A DNA stretch of 23,862 nt, from NCBI GenBank assembly GCA_000434475.1, contig FR879508.1:1-23862 (forward strand), in the 5' to 3' direction. Positions 1 to 7,971 of this stretch are shown here, in pieces. The stretch is from Dialister sp. CAG:486 (lineage in GTDB: Bacteria; Bacillota; Negativicutes; Veillonellales; Dialisteraceae). The notes beneath the pieces were generated by a model that was not told where the DNA came from, ran no database searches, and was given only the letters and a program-made list of their open reading frames with translations. A program made the translations under genes and the position numbers. Position 1 is the first letter of the stretch. Every line of letters begins with the position of its first letter.

Positions 1-50
1 TAGACTTGCAGTCACTATGAGATTTTACGAAAACGGGATTGATGGTTTAA

Positions 51-315
51 GGGTTCAGGGTTCGGGGTTCGGGGTTCGGGGGCGGCGCATAAAAATATGG
101 AAGCGCCGCGAATATATATGGACAATGCCCGAAAGTAAGTGGGTATCAGGTTTCCCGTTTGGGAGTTCCAAACATCAACCGCTGAGCCGCGAATGACAAA
201 GATTTCTCGCTTGCGCTCGAAATGACGATACGGGAGTCCGATGTCGCCTAGTCTTTTAGTCACCAAATCACTCGAAATTCCTAATCCCTAGCTACTCATC
301 CCTAATCCCTGCTTT
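51..315 (+). repeat. Composite intergenic repeat, copy A1 (full length)
   Basis: The copy reads, in order: G-rich GGGTTC/GGGGTTC units (51-80); a short inverted repeat GCGGCGC (82-88) and GCGCCGC (103-109); a GATGCCCGAAAGT..GTGGGTA..AGGTTTCCCGTTTG block (about 125-160); a block with GCCGCGAATGACAAAGATTT and CTCGCTTGCGCTCGAAATGA (184-240); and a CTAGTC/CACTC/CTAATCCCTAG-rich tail (247-315). The same modules in the same order recur inverted at 5519-5780. No credible gene lies here; the open frames cross repeat modules only. Confidence 0.85.
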
Positions 316-319
316 CAAA

Positions 320-648
320 CTTCGGGGTTCGGGGTCAAAGGGTTCAAAGGGTTCAAAGGGGGCGATGCCCGAAGGTTTGCGATGGCAGGTTTCCCTCGTA
401 TCGTCAGCCTTCCCCTCTAGGGGAAGATGCCCCGTAGGGGCGGATAGGGCACAGGCGGTATGAAAGACAGATGAGAAATGCGGAGAAGTGCGCGGCACAT
501 GTGGGGAAAGCGTGAGTCCCTGACCGCGAATGACAAAGATTTCTCCCTTACGATCGAAATGACAATACGGGAGTCCGATGTCGCCTAGTCCCTAGTCACC
601 AGTCACTTGAAGCATCTAATACCTAGCCACTCATCCCTGCTTTCAAAT
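320..648 (+). repeat. Composite intergenic repeat, copy A2 (with internal REP-like insert)
   Basis: This is a second copy in direct tandem with A1. It keeps the GGGTTCAAAG units (331-360), the GGCGATGCCCGAAGG block (361-376), the CCGCGAATGACAAAGATTTC block (523-545) and the CCTAGTCCCTAGTCACCAGTCAC tail with CTCATCCCTGCTTTCAAA (586-648). The middle is replaced by a palindromic stretch with CCTTCCCCTCTAGGGGAAG and GCCCCGTAGGGGC (about 409-442), which resembles REP-type elements. I see no gene in it. Confidence 0.75.
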
Positions 649-667
649 AAGGTCTCTATTATTCTTA

Positions 668-696
668 TTGATTTTCATGTATTTTAGTCATATAAT
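668..696 (+). promoter_or_regulatory. SigA-type promoter of the toxin-antitoxin pair
   Basis: TTGATT (668-673), a 17-nt spacer, then a consensus TATAAT (691-696). It lies 37 bp upstream of the antitoxin start, which has an ideal AAAGGAGG ribosome binding site. Confidence 0.8.
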
Positions 697-698
697 AA

Positions 699-717
699 TT
701 GTAGTAAATTGCTACAA
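699..717. promoter_or_regulatory. Inverted repeat, probable antitoxin operator
   Basis: TTGTAG and CTACAA are separated by 7 nt and directly follow the -10 box, so the site would cover the transcription start. Ribbon-helix-helix antitoxins commonly repress their own promoter at such sites. The assignment is inferred from position. Confidence 0.55.
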
Positions 718-732
718 AAAGGAGGATATATC

Positions 733-957
733 ATGAATACGATTCCTGTTCGCATGGACAAAGCACTTTTTGATTCTGCCAGTATTGAAGGCAAAGCAGA
801 ATTTCGTTCGGCAGCCCAGCAGCTCAATTTTTGGGCTTTGGTCGGAAAAAATGCACTCGCCAATCCTGATTTACCTGTAGATTTTATTCGTGACATTCTC
901 ATTGCGAAGAATCAGGAAACAGAGCCTTTCACCTTCGAGGAAGATCATGGAAATTAA
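733..957 (+). CDS. ParD-like ribbon-helix-helix antitoxin
   Basis: A 74-residue protein and the probable antitoxin of a type II toxin-antitoxin pair. It would bind and neutralise the toxin encoded next to it and repress the shared promoter. The N-terminus (TIPVRMDKALFDSASIEGKAE) has the look of a ribbon strand followed by two helices, and the segment RSAAQQLNFWALVGKNALANPDLP resembles ParD-like antitoxins. The acidic C-terminal tail (FTFEEDHGN) would be the toxin-binding part. I chose the ATG at 733 because AAAGGAGG lies 7 nt upstream; an in-frame upstream start would include the ribosome binding site itself. The last 11 nt overlap the toxin gene, which points to translational coupling. The exact antitoxin family is uncertain, but the genetic arrangement is clear. 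Confidence 0.75.
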   Translation: MNTIPVRMDKALFDSASIEGKAEFRSAAQQLNFWALVGKNALANPDLPVDFIRDILIAKNQETEPFTFEEDHGN

Positions 958-1231
958 GCAAACTCGAATTTTTAAAAGCACATACAAGCGACTTTTCTCT
1001 AAGCAGCGAAAAAGCGTGGATCATGCGATTCGACTTATTATCGAAAATCCATCGATCGGTGAGCAAAAGAAAAGTGATCTCAGCGAAGTCTTTGTGTACA
1101 AATTTAAAGTTGACGCGCAGTTGTACCTTTTGGCGTATACTTTTGATCCGGTCACCTTGACACTGATCATGCTTGGGGTTCATGAAAATTTTTATAGAGA
1201 CTTAAAACGAATGCCTTATTTGAAAAAATAA
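947..1231 (+). CDS. RelE/ParE family toxin
   Basis: A 94-residue basic protein. It shows the RelE/ParE pattern: an N-terminal strand and helix with FKSTYKRLFSKQRKSVDHAI, a middle section KKSDLSEVFVYKFKVDAQLYLLAY, and the C-terminal GVHENFYRDLKR, which matches the HENFYRDLK ending typical of this family. Members either cleave mRNA at the ribosome or poison gyrase, and the sequence does not decide which. The ATG at 947 overlaps the antitoxin stop by 11 nt, the usual antitoxin-then-toxin arrangement. The gene is intact and ends at a strong terminator shared with rnc. The unit sits between intergenic repeats and the lipid operon, on the opposite strand to its neighbours, which suggests acquisition. 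Confidence 0.82.
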   Translation: MEIKQTRIFKSTYKRLFSKQRKSVDHAIRLIIENPSIGEQKKSDLSEVFVYKFKVDAQLYLLAYTFDPVTLTLIMLGVHENFYRDLKRMPYLKK

Positions 1232-1280
1232 AAACAGGGTTTGAGAAAAATGATTTATCATTTTCCTCAAACCCTGTTTT
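1231..1280. terminator. Bidirectional terminator between the toxin gene and rnc
   Basis: AAAACAGGGTTTGAG (1231-1245) pairs with CTCAAACCCTGTTTT (1266-1280), and the stem extends inward through AAAATGA/TCATTTT. A-tracts and T-tracts flank the stem on both sides, so it can end transcripts of both converging units. Confidence 0.9.
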
Positions 1281-1283
1281 CTA

Positions 1284-2018
1284 TCATACGGTTTCACCAA
1301 GCTGAATCCTTCGGATGGCTTCTTTGGCAGCCCGCTGGGCTGCTTCTTTTTTATTCTTTCCGACGCTCTCCCCCATGACTTTGCCATTGATGTGGATTTC
1401 CATCCAGATGGTCTTGTCATGTGCCGGTCCTTCGTCCTTGGTGACCACATAGGAAATATTCACATCTCCGTGCTTCTGTACCATTTCCTGCAGGTCAGAC
1501 TTGTAGTCATGGTCATAGTCTCCCTGATCGATCAGATCGAGAAATTTTTTCATGTGCCCCAAGATGAAGCGGGATGCTACCTCATAGTTATTATCGAGAT
1601 AGATCGCACCGATGACAGCTTCGAAGGCATCGCCTAAGATCGAGATACGGGTGCGGCCGCCGGACATTTCTTCTCCGCGGCCCAGACGCATGTAGTCGCC
1701 CACATGGAATTTCGCTGCGCATTCAGCGCAGGAAGGCTTGCAGACGACGCTCGCCTTCGCTCGGGTCAGCTCCCCTTCCGGCCAGCTGGGGAAACGCAGA
1801 AAAAGGTATTCCCCGATGACTAGATCCAGGATGGCATCCCCTAAGAATTCCAGTCGTTCATTGTCATGAATGACTTCATTTTTATGTTCATTCGCATACG
1901 AGGTATGGGTGAGTGCTGTATTGAGAAGTTGTGCATTCTGCACGGGAATTTCATTTTCCGCAGCAAACTTTTCAATTTCTGCCATACGGTCTCTTCTTCT
2001 CACTTCAGCATGTCTCAT
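1284..2018 (-). CDS. rnc: Ribonuclease III
   Basis: Endoribonuclease that cuts double-stranded RNA, for example in rRNA precursors. The 244-residue product has the RNase III signature NERLEFLGDA (residues 53-62) with its catalytic acidic residues, and a C-terminal double-stranded RNA-binding domain (about 168-240) ending in KKEAAQRAAKEAIRRI. Length matches the family. The first ATG overlaps the fabF stop as ATGA, indicating translational coupling. A second ATG at 1985 (MAEIEKFAAENE) is a reasonable alternative start that would give 233 residues. It is the last gene of the fapR-plsX-fab operon and ends at a strong hairpin. In many Firmicutes smc and ftsY follow rnc; here they do not. Confidence 0.97.
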   Translation of the reverse strand: MRHAEVRRRDRMAEIEKFAAENEIPVQNAQLLNTALTHTSYANEHKNEVIHDNERLEFLGDAILDLVIGEYLFLRFPSWPEGELTRAKASVVCKPSCAECAAKFHVGDYMRLGRGEEMSGGRTRISILGDAFEAVIGAIYLDNNYEVASRFILGHMKKFLDLIDQGDYDHDYKSDLQEMVQKHGDVNISYVVTKDEGPAHDKTIWMEIHINGKVMGESVGKNKKEAAQRAAKEAIRRIQLGETV

Positions 2019-3262
2019 TCTTCATAGCGCCTCATGATGACAACGGCATTATGTCCGCCAAAGCCGAAAGCATTGGACATGGTCACATCGACTTTGCGGT
2101 CTTCCGGGCCTTCAGCCGCGTAGTGAAGGTCACATTCCGGATCAGGAGTCTGAAGGTTCAGTGTCTGATGGACTTTGTTGTTCATGATAGAGAGTACGCA
2201 GACGACAGCTTCGATCGCACCGGCAGCGCCCAGAAGATGGCCGGTCATGGACTTGGTGGAGTTCACAACGATGTCATAGGCATGCTGACCGAGGACTTCC
2301 TTGATCGCCTTGGTCTCATTCTTATCATTGAGGCCGGTGGAGGTGCCGTGTGCATTGATGTAGTCGATATCTTCCGGAGAAATACCTGCATCCGCAATGG
2401 CATTCTTCATGCAGCGAGCTGCGAGTTCACCACCCGGACGCGGAGCTGTAATATGGTAAGCATCGCCATTCGTACCATAGCCGATAACCTCTGCATAAAT
2501 GTGCGCGCCTCTCTTCTTTGCGTGTTCAAGTTCTTCAAGGATGAGGACACCACTGCCTTCACCGAGTACGAAACCGTCACGACGGACATCAAAGGGGCAG
2601 GATGCTTCTTCCGGCGGGCATTCACGGGAAGAGAGCGCATGCATGGCAGCAAAACCAGCCATCGGTGTCTTTGCGACAGCCGCTTCGGTGCCGCCGGCAA
2701 ACATCACATCCGCATCGCCCCACTGGATCATGCGGGTCGCTCTGCCAAGGGCATTGTTGCCGGAAGCGCAGGCGGTGACGTCAGTCAGGACCGGTCCCTG
2801 CAGACCGAAGGTGATGGAGACCATACCGGAGGCCATGTTGGCGATCATCATCGGGACCGCGAATGGATTCACTTTTCCCGGACCGCGTTTTTCGATGCGT
2901 TCCACGGTATCTTCCATGGTCTTGATCCCGCCGATACCGGTACCGATGATGGTGCCGACGCGGTTCGGATCTTCTACGCTCATATCGAGCTTCGCATCTT
3001 CGACTGCCATTTTTGCGGCAGCAACAGCAAACTGAGCATTTCTATCCATGTGACGGACGGTCTTCTTGTCACCCACATATTTGACGGGGTCGAAATCTTT
3101 GACTTCGCCTGCGATCTTGACAGGGAAATCCGTGGGATCAAATTCTGTGATCGGCGTTACACCGGATTTACCCGACAAAAGGGCATTCCAAAATGCATCG
3201 ACGCCGATACCGACGGGAGAAACCACACCCATGCCAGTCACTACTACTCTTCTTCTTTCCAT
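2015..3262 (-). CDS. fabF: Beta-ketoacyl-ACP synthase II
   Basis: Condenses malonyl-ACP with growing acyl-ACP in type II fatty acid elongation, in the cytosol. The 415-residue product carries the complete Cys-His-His triad: Cys165 in TACASGNN, His305 in NAHGTSTG and His342 in KSMTGHLLGAAGA. The glycine-rich end (SNAFGFGGHNAVV) is typical. GAGAGGTG lies 8 nt upstream of the ATG. About 250 bp separate it from acpP, the largest gap in the operon without a composite repeat, and that gap holds a long hairpin. It overlaps rnc by 4 nt. No clear promoter was found just upstream, so read-through from the operon promoter is likely. Confidence 0.97.
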   Translation of the reverse strand: MERRRVVVTGMGVVSPVGIGVDAFWNALLSGKSGVTPITEFDPTDFPVKIAGEVKDFDPVKYVGDKKTVRHMDRNAQFAVAAAKMAVEDAKLDMSVEDPNRVGTIIGTGIGGIKTMEDTVERIEKRGPGKVNPFAVPMMIANMASGMVSITFGLQGPVLTDVTACASGNNALGRATRMIQWGDADVMFAGGTEAAVAKTPMAGFAAMHALSSRECPPEEASCPFDVRRDGFVLGEGSGVLILEELEHAKKRGAHIYAEVIGYGTNGDAYHITAPRPGGELAARCMKNAIADAGISPEDIDYINAHGTSTGLNDKNETKAIKEVLGQHAYDIVVNSTKSMTGHLLGAAGAIEAVVCVLSIMNNKVHQTLNLQTPDPECDLHYAAEGPEDRKVDVTMSNAFGFGGHNAVVIMRRYEE

Positions 3263-3452
3263 AAAAAGGGCACCTCTCTTATAAATTTCTTTTAAACATT
3301 ATTTATCGCGTGTTAGGTTTTTAAGCAAAAATTATAGGACTTGAAAAGGCATGGCTCCGCCTGTTTCAAATCCATCACGCATGGACAAGACCTCAAAAAA
3401 ACGAACCACGACGGTCATTCGCTTTTTTGAAATATTCTCCCCCAAAGGAAGT

Positions 3453-3495
3453 CATATGGCATGCCGGAGGGGATCCCCCTCCGGCTTCCAATATG
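3453..3495. other. Long hairpin in the acpP-fabF intergenic gap
   Basis: GCCGGAGGGG (3463-3472) pairs perfectly with CCCCTCCGGC (3476-3485). It is extended after short mismatches by CATATGG (3453-3459) and CCAATATG (3488-3495). No T-tract follows on either strand, so it is not a standard terminator. It may be an mRNA processing or stability element giving acpP a higher transcript level than fabF; that role is inferred. Confidence 0.6.
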
Positions 3496-3516
3496 ATGTT
3501 GAAATGCGAATGCGCA

Positions 3517-3747
3517 TTACATCTGGCTGTCGATGTAGTCTACAGCGTTCTTTACGGTCTTGATCTTTTCAGCAGCATCATCCGGGATTTCGATGTCGAA
3601 TTCTTCTTCAAATGCCATGATCAGTTCAACGATATCCAGGGAATCAGCGCCGAGGTCATCGATGAAAGTGGAGTCGATGGTGACATCAGCTTCGCTAACG
3701 CCCAGCTGGTCAACAACGATCTTCTTTACTCTGTCAAAAGTGCTCAT
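3517..3747 (-). CDS. acpP: Acyl carrier protein
   Basis: Small acidic carrier that holds acyl intermediates on a 4'-phosphopantetheine arm. The 76-residue product has the attachment site GADSLD with Ser36, and the usual helices ([38 protein letters not shown]). AAAGGTGGTG lies about 9 nt upstream of the ATG. It sits 65 nt downstream of fabG and is followed by a strong hairpin ahead of fabF, an arrangement that could raise its abundance relative to neighbours. Confidence 0.97.
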   Translation of the reverse strand: MSTFDRVKKIVVDQLGVSEADVTIDSTFIDDLGADSLDIVELIMAFEEEFDIEIPDDAAEKIKTVKNAVDYIDSQM

Positions 3748-3812
3748 TACTCATTTCACCACCTTTCTCATAGAAGACAGACGTCTCCTTGTATTGTACC
3801 CTACTGATTATA

Positions 3813-4559
3813 TTACATAACCATTCCGCCGTCCACCTTTAAAACCTGTCCGGTGATATAACTTGCATCATCGGAAGCCAGGAAGGAGACAGCTTTGGCG
3901 ACGTCTTCGGCAAGACCCATGCGTCCGAGCGGGATGGCTGTCAGCATGGCTTCTTTATTCTTTTCCGGAATAGCATCGGTCATGTCGGTCGCGATGAAGC
4001 CCGGTGCGACAGCATTGACACGGATGTTTCTTGCAGCGAGCTCCTTGGCGCAGGCCTTGGTGAGACCGATCACGCCTGCTTTTGCTGCTGCGTAGTTGGC
4101 CTGGCCGATATTGCCCATGATGCCGACTACGGATGCGATATTGATGATGGAGCCTTTTTTCTTTCTCATCATCATCTGCGCAGCGGCTTTGATGGTGAGG
4201 AAGTCACTCTTGAGGTCAGTCGAGAGTACAGCATCCCAGCTTTCTTCTTTCATGCGGATGAGAAGTCCGTCGCGGGTGATCCCTGCATTATTCACAAGGA
4301 CATCCAGCTGACCAAATTCTTCCTTGATCGTTTTGAAAATGCGATCTACATCTTCTGCTTTGGAGACATCGCCCTGGATGGTGAAGGCTTTGCCGCCAGC
4401 GGCTTCGATTTCTCCCTTGACCGCTTCTGCGGCAGCCTGGCTGCCGGCATAGTTCAGTGCGACAGCATAGCCCTTCGCAGCCAGTGTAAGAGCGATGGCT
4501 CTGCCAATACCGCGGGAAGCCCCCGTGACGAGAGCAGTCTTTTCGATAGTTTCCATCAT
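3813..4559 (-). CDS. fabG: 3-oxoacyl-ACP reductase
   Basis: NADPH-dependent reduction of beta-ketoacyl-ACP, the first reductive step of the elongation cycle. The 248-residue short-chain dehydrogenase has the nucleotide-binding [10 protein letters not shown] (12-21), NNAG (90-93) and the catalytic Ser143, Tyr156 and Lys160 (YAAAK). The C-terminus [11 protein letters not shown] is typical of FabG. The first ATG shares one base with the fabD stop. The adjacent second ATG (4556) has better spacing from GGGAG and may be the true start, shortening the protein by one residue. It lies inside the fab operon between fabD and acpP. Confidence 0.97.
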   Translation of the reverse strand: MMETIEKTALVTGASRGIGRAIALTLAAKGYAVALNYAGSQAAAEAVKGEIEAAGGKAFTIQGDVSKAEDVDRIFKTIKEEFGQLDVLVNNAGITRDGLLIRMKEESWDAVLSTDLKSDFLTIKAAAQMMMRKKKGSIINIASVVGIMGNIGQANYAAAKAGVIGLTKACAKELAARNIRVNAVAPGFIATDMTDAIPEKNKEAMLTAIPLGRMGLAEDVAKAVSFLASDDASYITGQVLKVDGGMVM

Positions 4560-5497
4560 TATTCTCCCTTCAGTGCAGCCACGACTTCATCGATGCTGGC
4601 TACATCTTCTGCATGGTGGCAGGGTACGGAGCGGGCGATCTTCTTCATGAAGCCGGTAAGAACCGTGCCGGGGCCGGCTTCGACAGTCATATCGACACCG
4701 CCGGCGACCATATTCCGAATGGATTCTTCCCAGTGCACAGGATGTGCCGCCTGATCGACCAGATTCTTTCTGATCTCGTCTGCTTTGGTCTCTTCCTTGG
4801 CATTGACATTGGCTACGACCGGGATGGCGGTGTCATGGATGTCGATCTTGTCAAGGACTTCCTTCAGTCGAAGAGCTGCCGGTTCCATCAGAGTGGAATG
4901 GAATGGCGCGCTGACCTTCAGCATGATGGCACGGCGAGCGCCTGCTTCCTTCAGTGCTTCGCAGGCTTTCTCAACAGCTGCCGTAGCACCCGCGATGACG
5001 ACCTGTCCCGGGCAGTTGAAATTAACTGCCTGAACAGGAAGGTCTTCGGTGGAGACTTCGGCGCAGACCTTCACGATAGTTTCCGGGGTGGAACCGATGA
5101 CAGCTGCCATGCCGCCTTCTCCGAGCGGCACCGCTTCCTGCATGAAGCGGCCACGCAGATGAACGGTGTTCACGGCATCTGCGAAGGAGATCGCACCCGC
5201 TGCGACCAGCGCAGAGTATTCGCCAAGGCTGTGGCCTGCTGCGATATCCGGCGTGAGGCCGTGTTCCTTCAGCACCTGCCATACAGCGACACTGGCCGTC
5301 AGAATGGCCGGCTGGGTGAATTCGGTCTTCATCAGCTCTGTGTCCGGGCCTTCGAACATCATTTTGGAAATCGGGAAGCCGAGCGTTTCATCCGCTTCTT
5401 TGATCAGGGCTTTGACAGAATCATAGTTTTCAAACAGATCCTGTACCATGCCCACCTTCTGAGATCCCTGTCCAGGGAACAAAAATGCAGTTTTCAT
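4559..5497 (-). CDS. fabD: Malonyl-CoA:ACP transacylase
   Basis: Transfers malonyl groups from CoA to ACP, supplying the extender unit for FabH and FabF. The 312-residue product starts with the typical FPGQGSQ (7-13), has the nucleophile Ser90 in [10 protein letters not shown] and the partner His200 in [14 protein letters not shown] lies 9 nt upstream of the ATG. Its upstream side carries the full composite repeat copy B, so the mRNA between fabH and fabD includes about 260 nt of repeat. It overlaps fabG by one base. Confidence 0.97.
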   Translation of the reverse strand: MKTAFLFPGQGSQKVGMVQDLFENYDSVKALIKEADETLGFPISKMMFEGPDTELMKTEFTQPAILTASVAVWQVLKEHGLTPDIAAGHSLGEYSALVAAGAISFADAVNTVHLRGRFMQEAVPLGEGGMAAVIGSTPETIVKVCAEVSTEDLPVQAVNFNCPGQVVIAGATAAVEKACEALKEAGARRAIMLKVSAPFHSTLMEPAALRLKEVLDKIDIHDTAIPVVANVNAKEETKADEIRKNLVDQAAHPVHWEESIRNMVAGGVDMTVEAGPGTVLTGFMKKIARSVPCHHAEDVASIDEVVAALKGE

Positions 5498-5518
5498 AAT
5501 TATTACTCCTTGTAAATG

Positions 5519-5780
5519 AAGTGACTAGTATCTAGGGATTAGGAGCGCCAAGTGACTGGTGACTAAGAGACTAGGAGACATCAGACTCCCGTATCGTCAT
5601 TTTGAGCGCAAGCGAGAAATCTTTGTCTTTGTCATTCGCGGCTCAGCAGTCGCTGTTTGGAATTCACAAACGGGAAACCTGCTACCCACTCACTTTCGGG
5701 CATCGCCACTATATAAACTTCGCGGTGCTTCTATATTATTATGCGCCGCACCACTACCCTGAACCCATCAACATGAACCC
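5519..5780 (-). repeat. Composite intergenic repeat, copy B, inside the lipid operon
   Basis: Inverted, near-complete counterpart of copy A1. Read on the minus strand it gives GGGTTC units, GCGGCGCATAATAATAT..GCACCGCG, GGCGATGCCCGAAAGTGAGT, AGGTTTCCCGTTTG, GAGCCGCGAATGACAAAG, CTCGCTTGCGCTCAAAATGA and a CTAGTC-rich tail. It occupies almost the whole fabH-fabD gap, in the same direction as transcription. Confidence 0.9.
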
Positions 5781-5792
5781 TTTTCCCCTATT

Positions 5793-6785
5793 TTACATCC
5801 ATCTCATGACATCGCAGCCCCATGTAAGACCGGCGCCGAAGCCAGTCAGGACAACGTAGTCACCATGCTTCACGCGTCCGGCGCGGACGACTTCATCAAG
5901 CGCAATGCCGACGGAAGCTGCCGATGTATTGCCATAGCGATTGACATTCACATACATATGATCCTGCGGCAGAGCCAGACGCTTTGCGATCGCCTGAATG
6001 ATGCGATTATTTGCCTGATGGGCAATGAACATATTGATATCTTCCTTCGTGATGCCGGCGGCTTTCAAGGTCTTCAGCGTGGTCGCACCCATGTGACGGA
6101 CAGCAGCTTTGAATACTTCCGGCCCCTCCATATGGATATAGATACGGCCGGAGTCGATGGCGCGGTGGGTCACAAGTTCAGCGACACCGCTCGCCGGGAT
6201 ATTCAGGATCTTGCCCAGGCTGCCGTCTGAGCCAAGATCCGAAGCCAGAAGGCCATAGCCATCTTCGACCTTTCCGATGACAGCGGCCCCTGCCCCATCA
6301 CCGAAAAGGATGCAGGTGGAGCGGTCCTGCCAGTTCACGAGGCGGGAAAGGATTTCCGCACCGATGATCAGGATGTGCTTGTACATCCCGGCTTTCACCA
6401 GATTCGATGCCAGAGCTACTGCATAGATGTAGCCTGAGCAACCGGCGGAAATATCCATCGCACCGGCATGCTTGCATCCGAGCTTATCCTGCACCATGCA
6501 GGCCGTGGATGGTACCACATAGTCAGGGGATGCCGTCGCTACAATGATGTAGTCGATATCGTCTGCGGTAAGGCCAGCCATTTCCAGTGCCGGAAGAGCA
6601 GCTTTCACGCAAAGATCGGAGGTCGTCTCCGACCTGGAAGCGATATGTCTGGTCTCGATGCCCGTGCGGGTGCGGATCCACTCATCACTGGTATCGACCA
6701 TTCTTTCAAGATCTGCATTGGAAAGGATCTTCTCCGGCGCATAATGTCCGGTACCCAGAATTCCTGCAGAACATAATTCACTCAT
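5793..6785 (-). CDS. fabH: Beta-ketoacyl-ACP synthase III
   Basis: Starts fatty acid synthesis by condensing an acyl-CoA primer with malonyl-ACP. The 330-residue product has the triad Cys116 (SAGCSGYIYA), His256 (IAHQANNRI) and Asn286 (RYGNTSAAS), plus the N-terminal DEWIRTRTGI motif. AAAGGA lies about 10 nt before the ATG. It sits between plsX and fabD in the operon, with composite repeats on both sides (copies C and B). Primer preference, straight or branched, cannot be read from the sequence. Confidence 0.97.
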   Translation of the reverse strand: MSELCSAGILGTGHYAPEKILSNADLERMVDTSDEWIRTRTGIETRHIASRSETTSDLCVKAALPALEMAGLTADDIDYIIVATASPDYVVPSTACMVQDKLGCKHAGAMDISAGCSGYIYAVALASNLVKAGMYKHILIIGAEILSRLVNWQDRSTCILFGDGAGAAVIGKVEDGYGLLASDLGSDGSLGKILNIPASGVAELVTHRAIDSGRIYIHMEGPEVFKAAVRHMGATTLKTLKAAGITKEDINMFIAHQANNRIIQAIAKRLALPQDHMYVNVNRYGNTSAASVGIALDEVVRAGRVKHGDYVVLTGFGAGLTWGCDVMRWM

Positions 6786-6824
6786 ATATATAATGTCCTT
6801 TCCGTTCGTTGAAAAGAGAATTTT

Positions 6825-6936
6825 GATGACTAGTAGCTAGGGACTAGTGGCTAGTGACTGGTGACTGAAATGCCAGTTTCAAGCATCGCCACCATTCATA
6901 CTCCGCGGCGCTTCTTTTTAAGCACCGCACAACTCC
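6825..6936 (-). repeat. Composite intergenic repeat, copy C (short form)
   Basis: Minus-strand order: GTGCGGTGCTT..GAAGCGCCGCG, GGTGGCGATGC, then CAGTCACCAGTCACTAGCCACTAG. The GGGTTC units and the CGAATGACAAAG block are missing. It fills the plsX-fabH gap. Confidence 0.8.
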
Positions 6937-7959
6937 TCATGCCTCATTATTTTCCATCTGTTTCAGCGCATCCATCACGATCTCATCCAGATGCTCCTGA
7001 CAAACGCCCATCGCCATATGGATGGCATTCTTGATCGCTTTCGCTTTCGAAGCGCCATGGCAGATAATGAGGCCGCCTTTGATGCCCATGAGCGGCGCAC
7101 CGCCGTACTCTGCATAGTCAAGAGGCTTTGCCATGTATTTCTTGAGTGCCGGCTTCAGGAGCAGCCCGCCGATCTTCGCGCGAAGCCCCCCCTGCATGAC
7201 AGCATTCTTCAAAAGGGCAGCCACCAGTTTCCCGGCGCCTTCCCCAAATTTCAGGACTACATTCCCTGTAAATCCATCCGTGACGATGACATCAAATTCT
7301 CCCGTCATCACATCGCGGCCTTCCGCATTGCCCGCAAAAGGAATGACCTTCTGTGCGGAAAGCGCCTCATTCGCTTCCGTGACTAAAGGGCTCCCCTTCG
7401 TCGCCTCTTCCCCGATATTGAGAAGACCGATCTTCGGCTGCTGGATACCCGCGACCTTCGTCGCATAGATATAGCCCAGAAGAGCATTCTGAATATACGT
7501 CTCCAGCTTCGGCTGCGCACTCGCGCCGGAATCGATCAGGTACGTATAGCCGCCTTTCTGGTTAGGGATCGGCGTCAGTATGGCCGGACGCTCGATGCCC
7601 TTGATACGGCCGATGCCGAGAAGTCCTGCCGTAACGGCTGCCCCAGTCGATCCCGGAGCCACGAGAGCTCCGCACTCCCCCTCTCGCACAAGACGAGCGC
7701 CGACAGAGACAGACGCATCCTTCTTTTTGCGGTACGCCAGCCCGGGATGCTCTCCCATCTCGATCACTTCTGATGCATGATGGATCTCGATCAGAGGATT
7801 CTGATCCTCATGATGCTTCTCCAGGATGGGGCGGATCTCATCCTCATCTCCCACAAGAACGACAGGCACTTTGTATTCCTTGACCGCCTGAATGGCGCCA
7901 AGCACGATTTCCAGCGGTGCAAAATCCCCGCCCATCGCGTCAACAGCTATTTTTTTCAC
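6937..7959 (-). CDS. plsX: Phosphate acyltransferase PlsX
   Basis: Converts acyl-ACP to acyl-phosphate, the donor used by PlsY for the first step of phospholipid synthesis, so it links fatty acid synthesis to membrane lipid production. The 340-residue product begins with the hallmark KKIAVDAMGGDFAP and contains GALVAPGSTGAAV, LLNIGEEATKG, and DGFTGNVVLKFGEG, all typical of PlsX. The start codon is GTG (7957-7959) with GGAGG 6 nt upstream, and only 12 nt separate it from fapR. The fapR-plsX pairing is standard in Firmicutes. Confidence 0.97.
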   Translation of the reverse strand: MKKIAVDAMGGDFAPLEIVLGAIQAVKEYKVPVVLVGDEDEIRPILEKHHEDQNPLIEIHHASEVIEMGEHPGLAYRKKKDASVSVGARLVREGECGALVAPGSTGAAVTAGLLGIGRIKGIERPAILTPIPNQKGGYTYLIDSGASAQPKLETYIQNALLGYIYATKVAGIQQPKIGLLNIGEEATKGSPLVTEANEALSAQKVIPFAGNAEGRDVMTGEFDVIVTDGFTGNVVLKFGEGAGKLVAALLKNAVMQGGLRAKIGGLLLKPALKKYMAKPLDYAEYGGAPLMGIKGGLIICHGASKAKAIKNAIHMAMGVCQEHLDEIVMDALKQMENNEA

Positions 7960-7971
7960 AGGACGCCTCCA

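Noticed and set aside
51..360. GGGTTC and CTAGTC runs as a CRISPR array, telomere-like repeat or origin
   Set aside because: There are no evenly spaced repeats with unique spacers, no cas genes and no DnaA box clusters. The runs are modules of the composite repeat.
1931..3295. 454-codon open frame on the plus strand opposite fabF, and similar long frames opposite fabD, the FabK-like gene, yhaN, prfA and ywlC
   Set aside because: They mirror strongly recognised genes, carry no family motifs and lack ribosome binding sites. They arise from the GC-biased codon use of the real genes.
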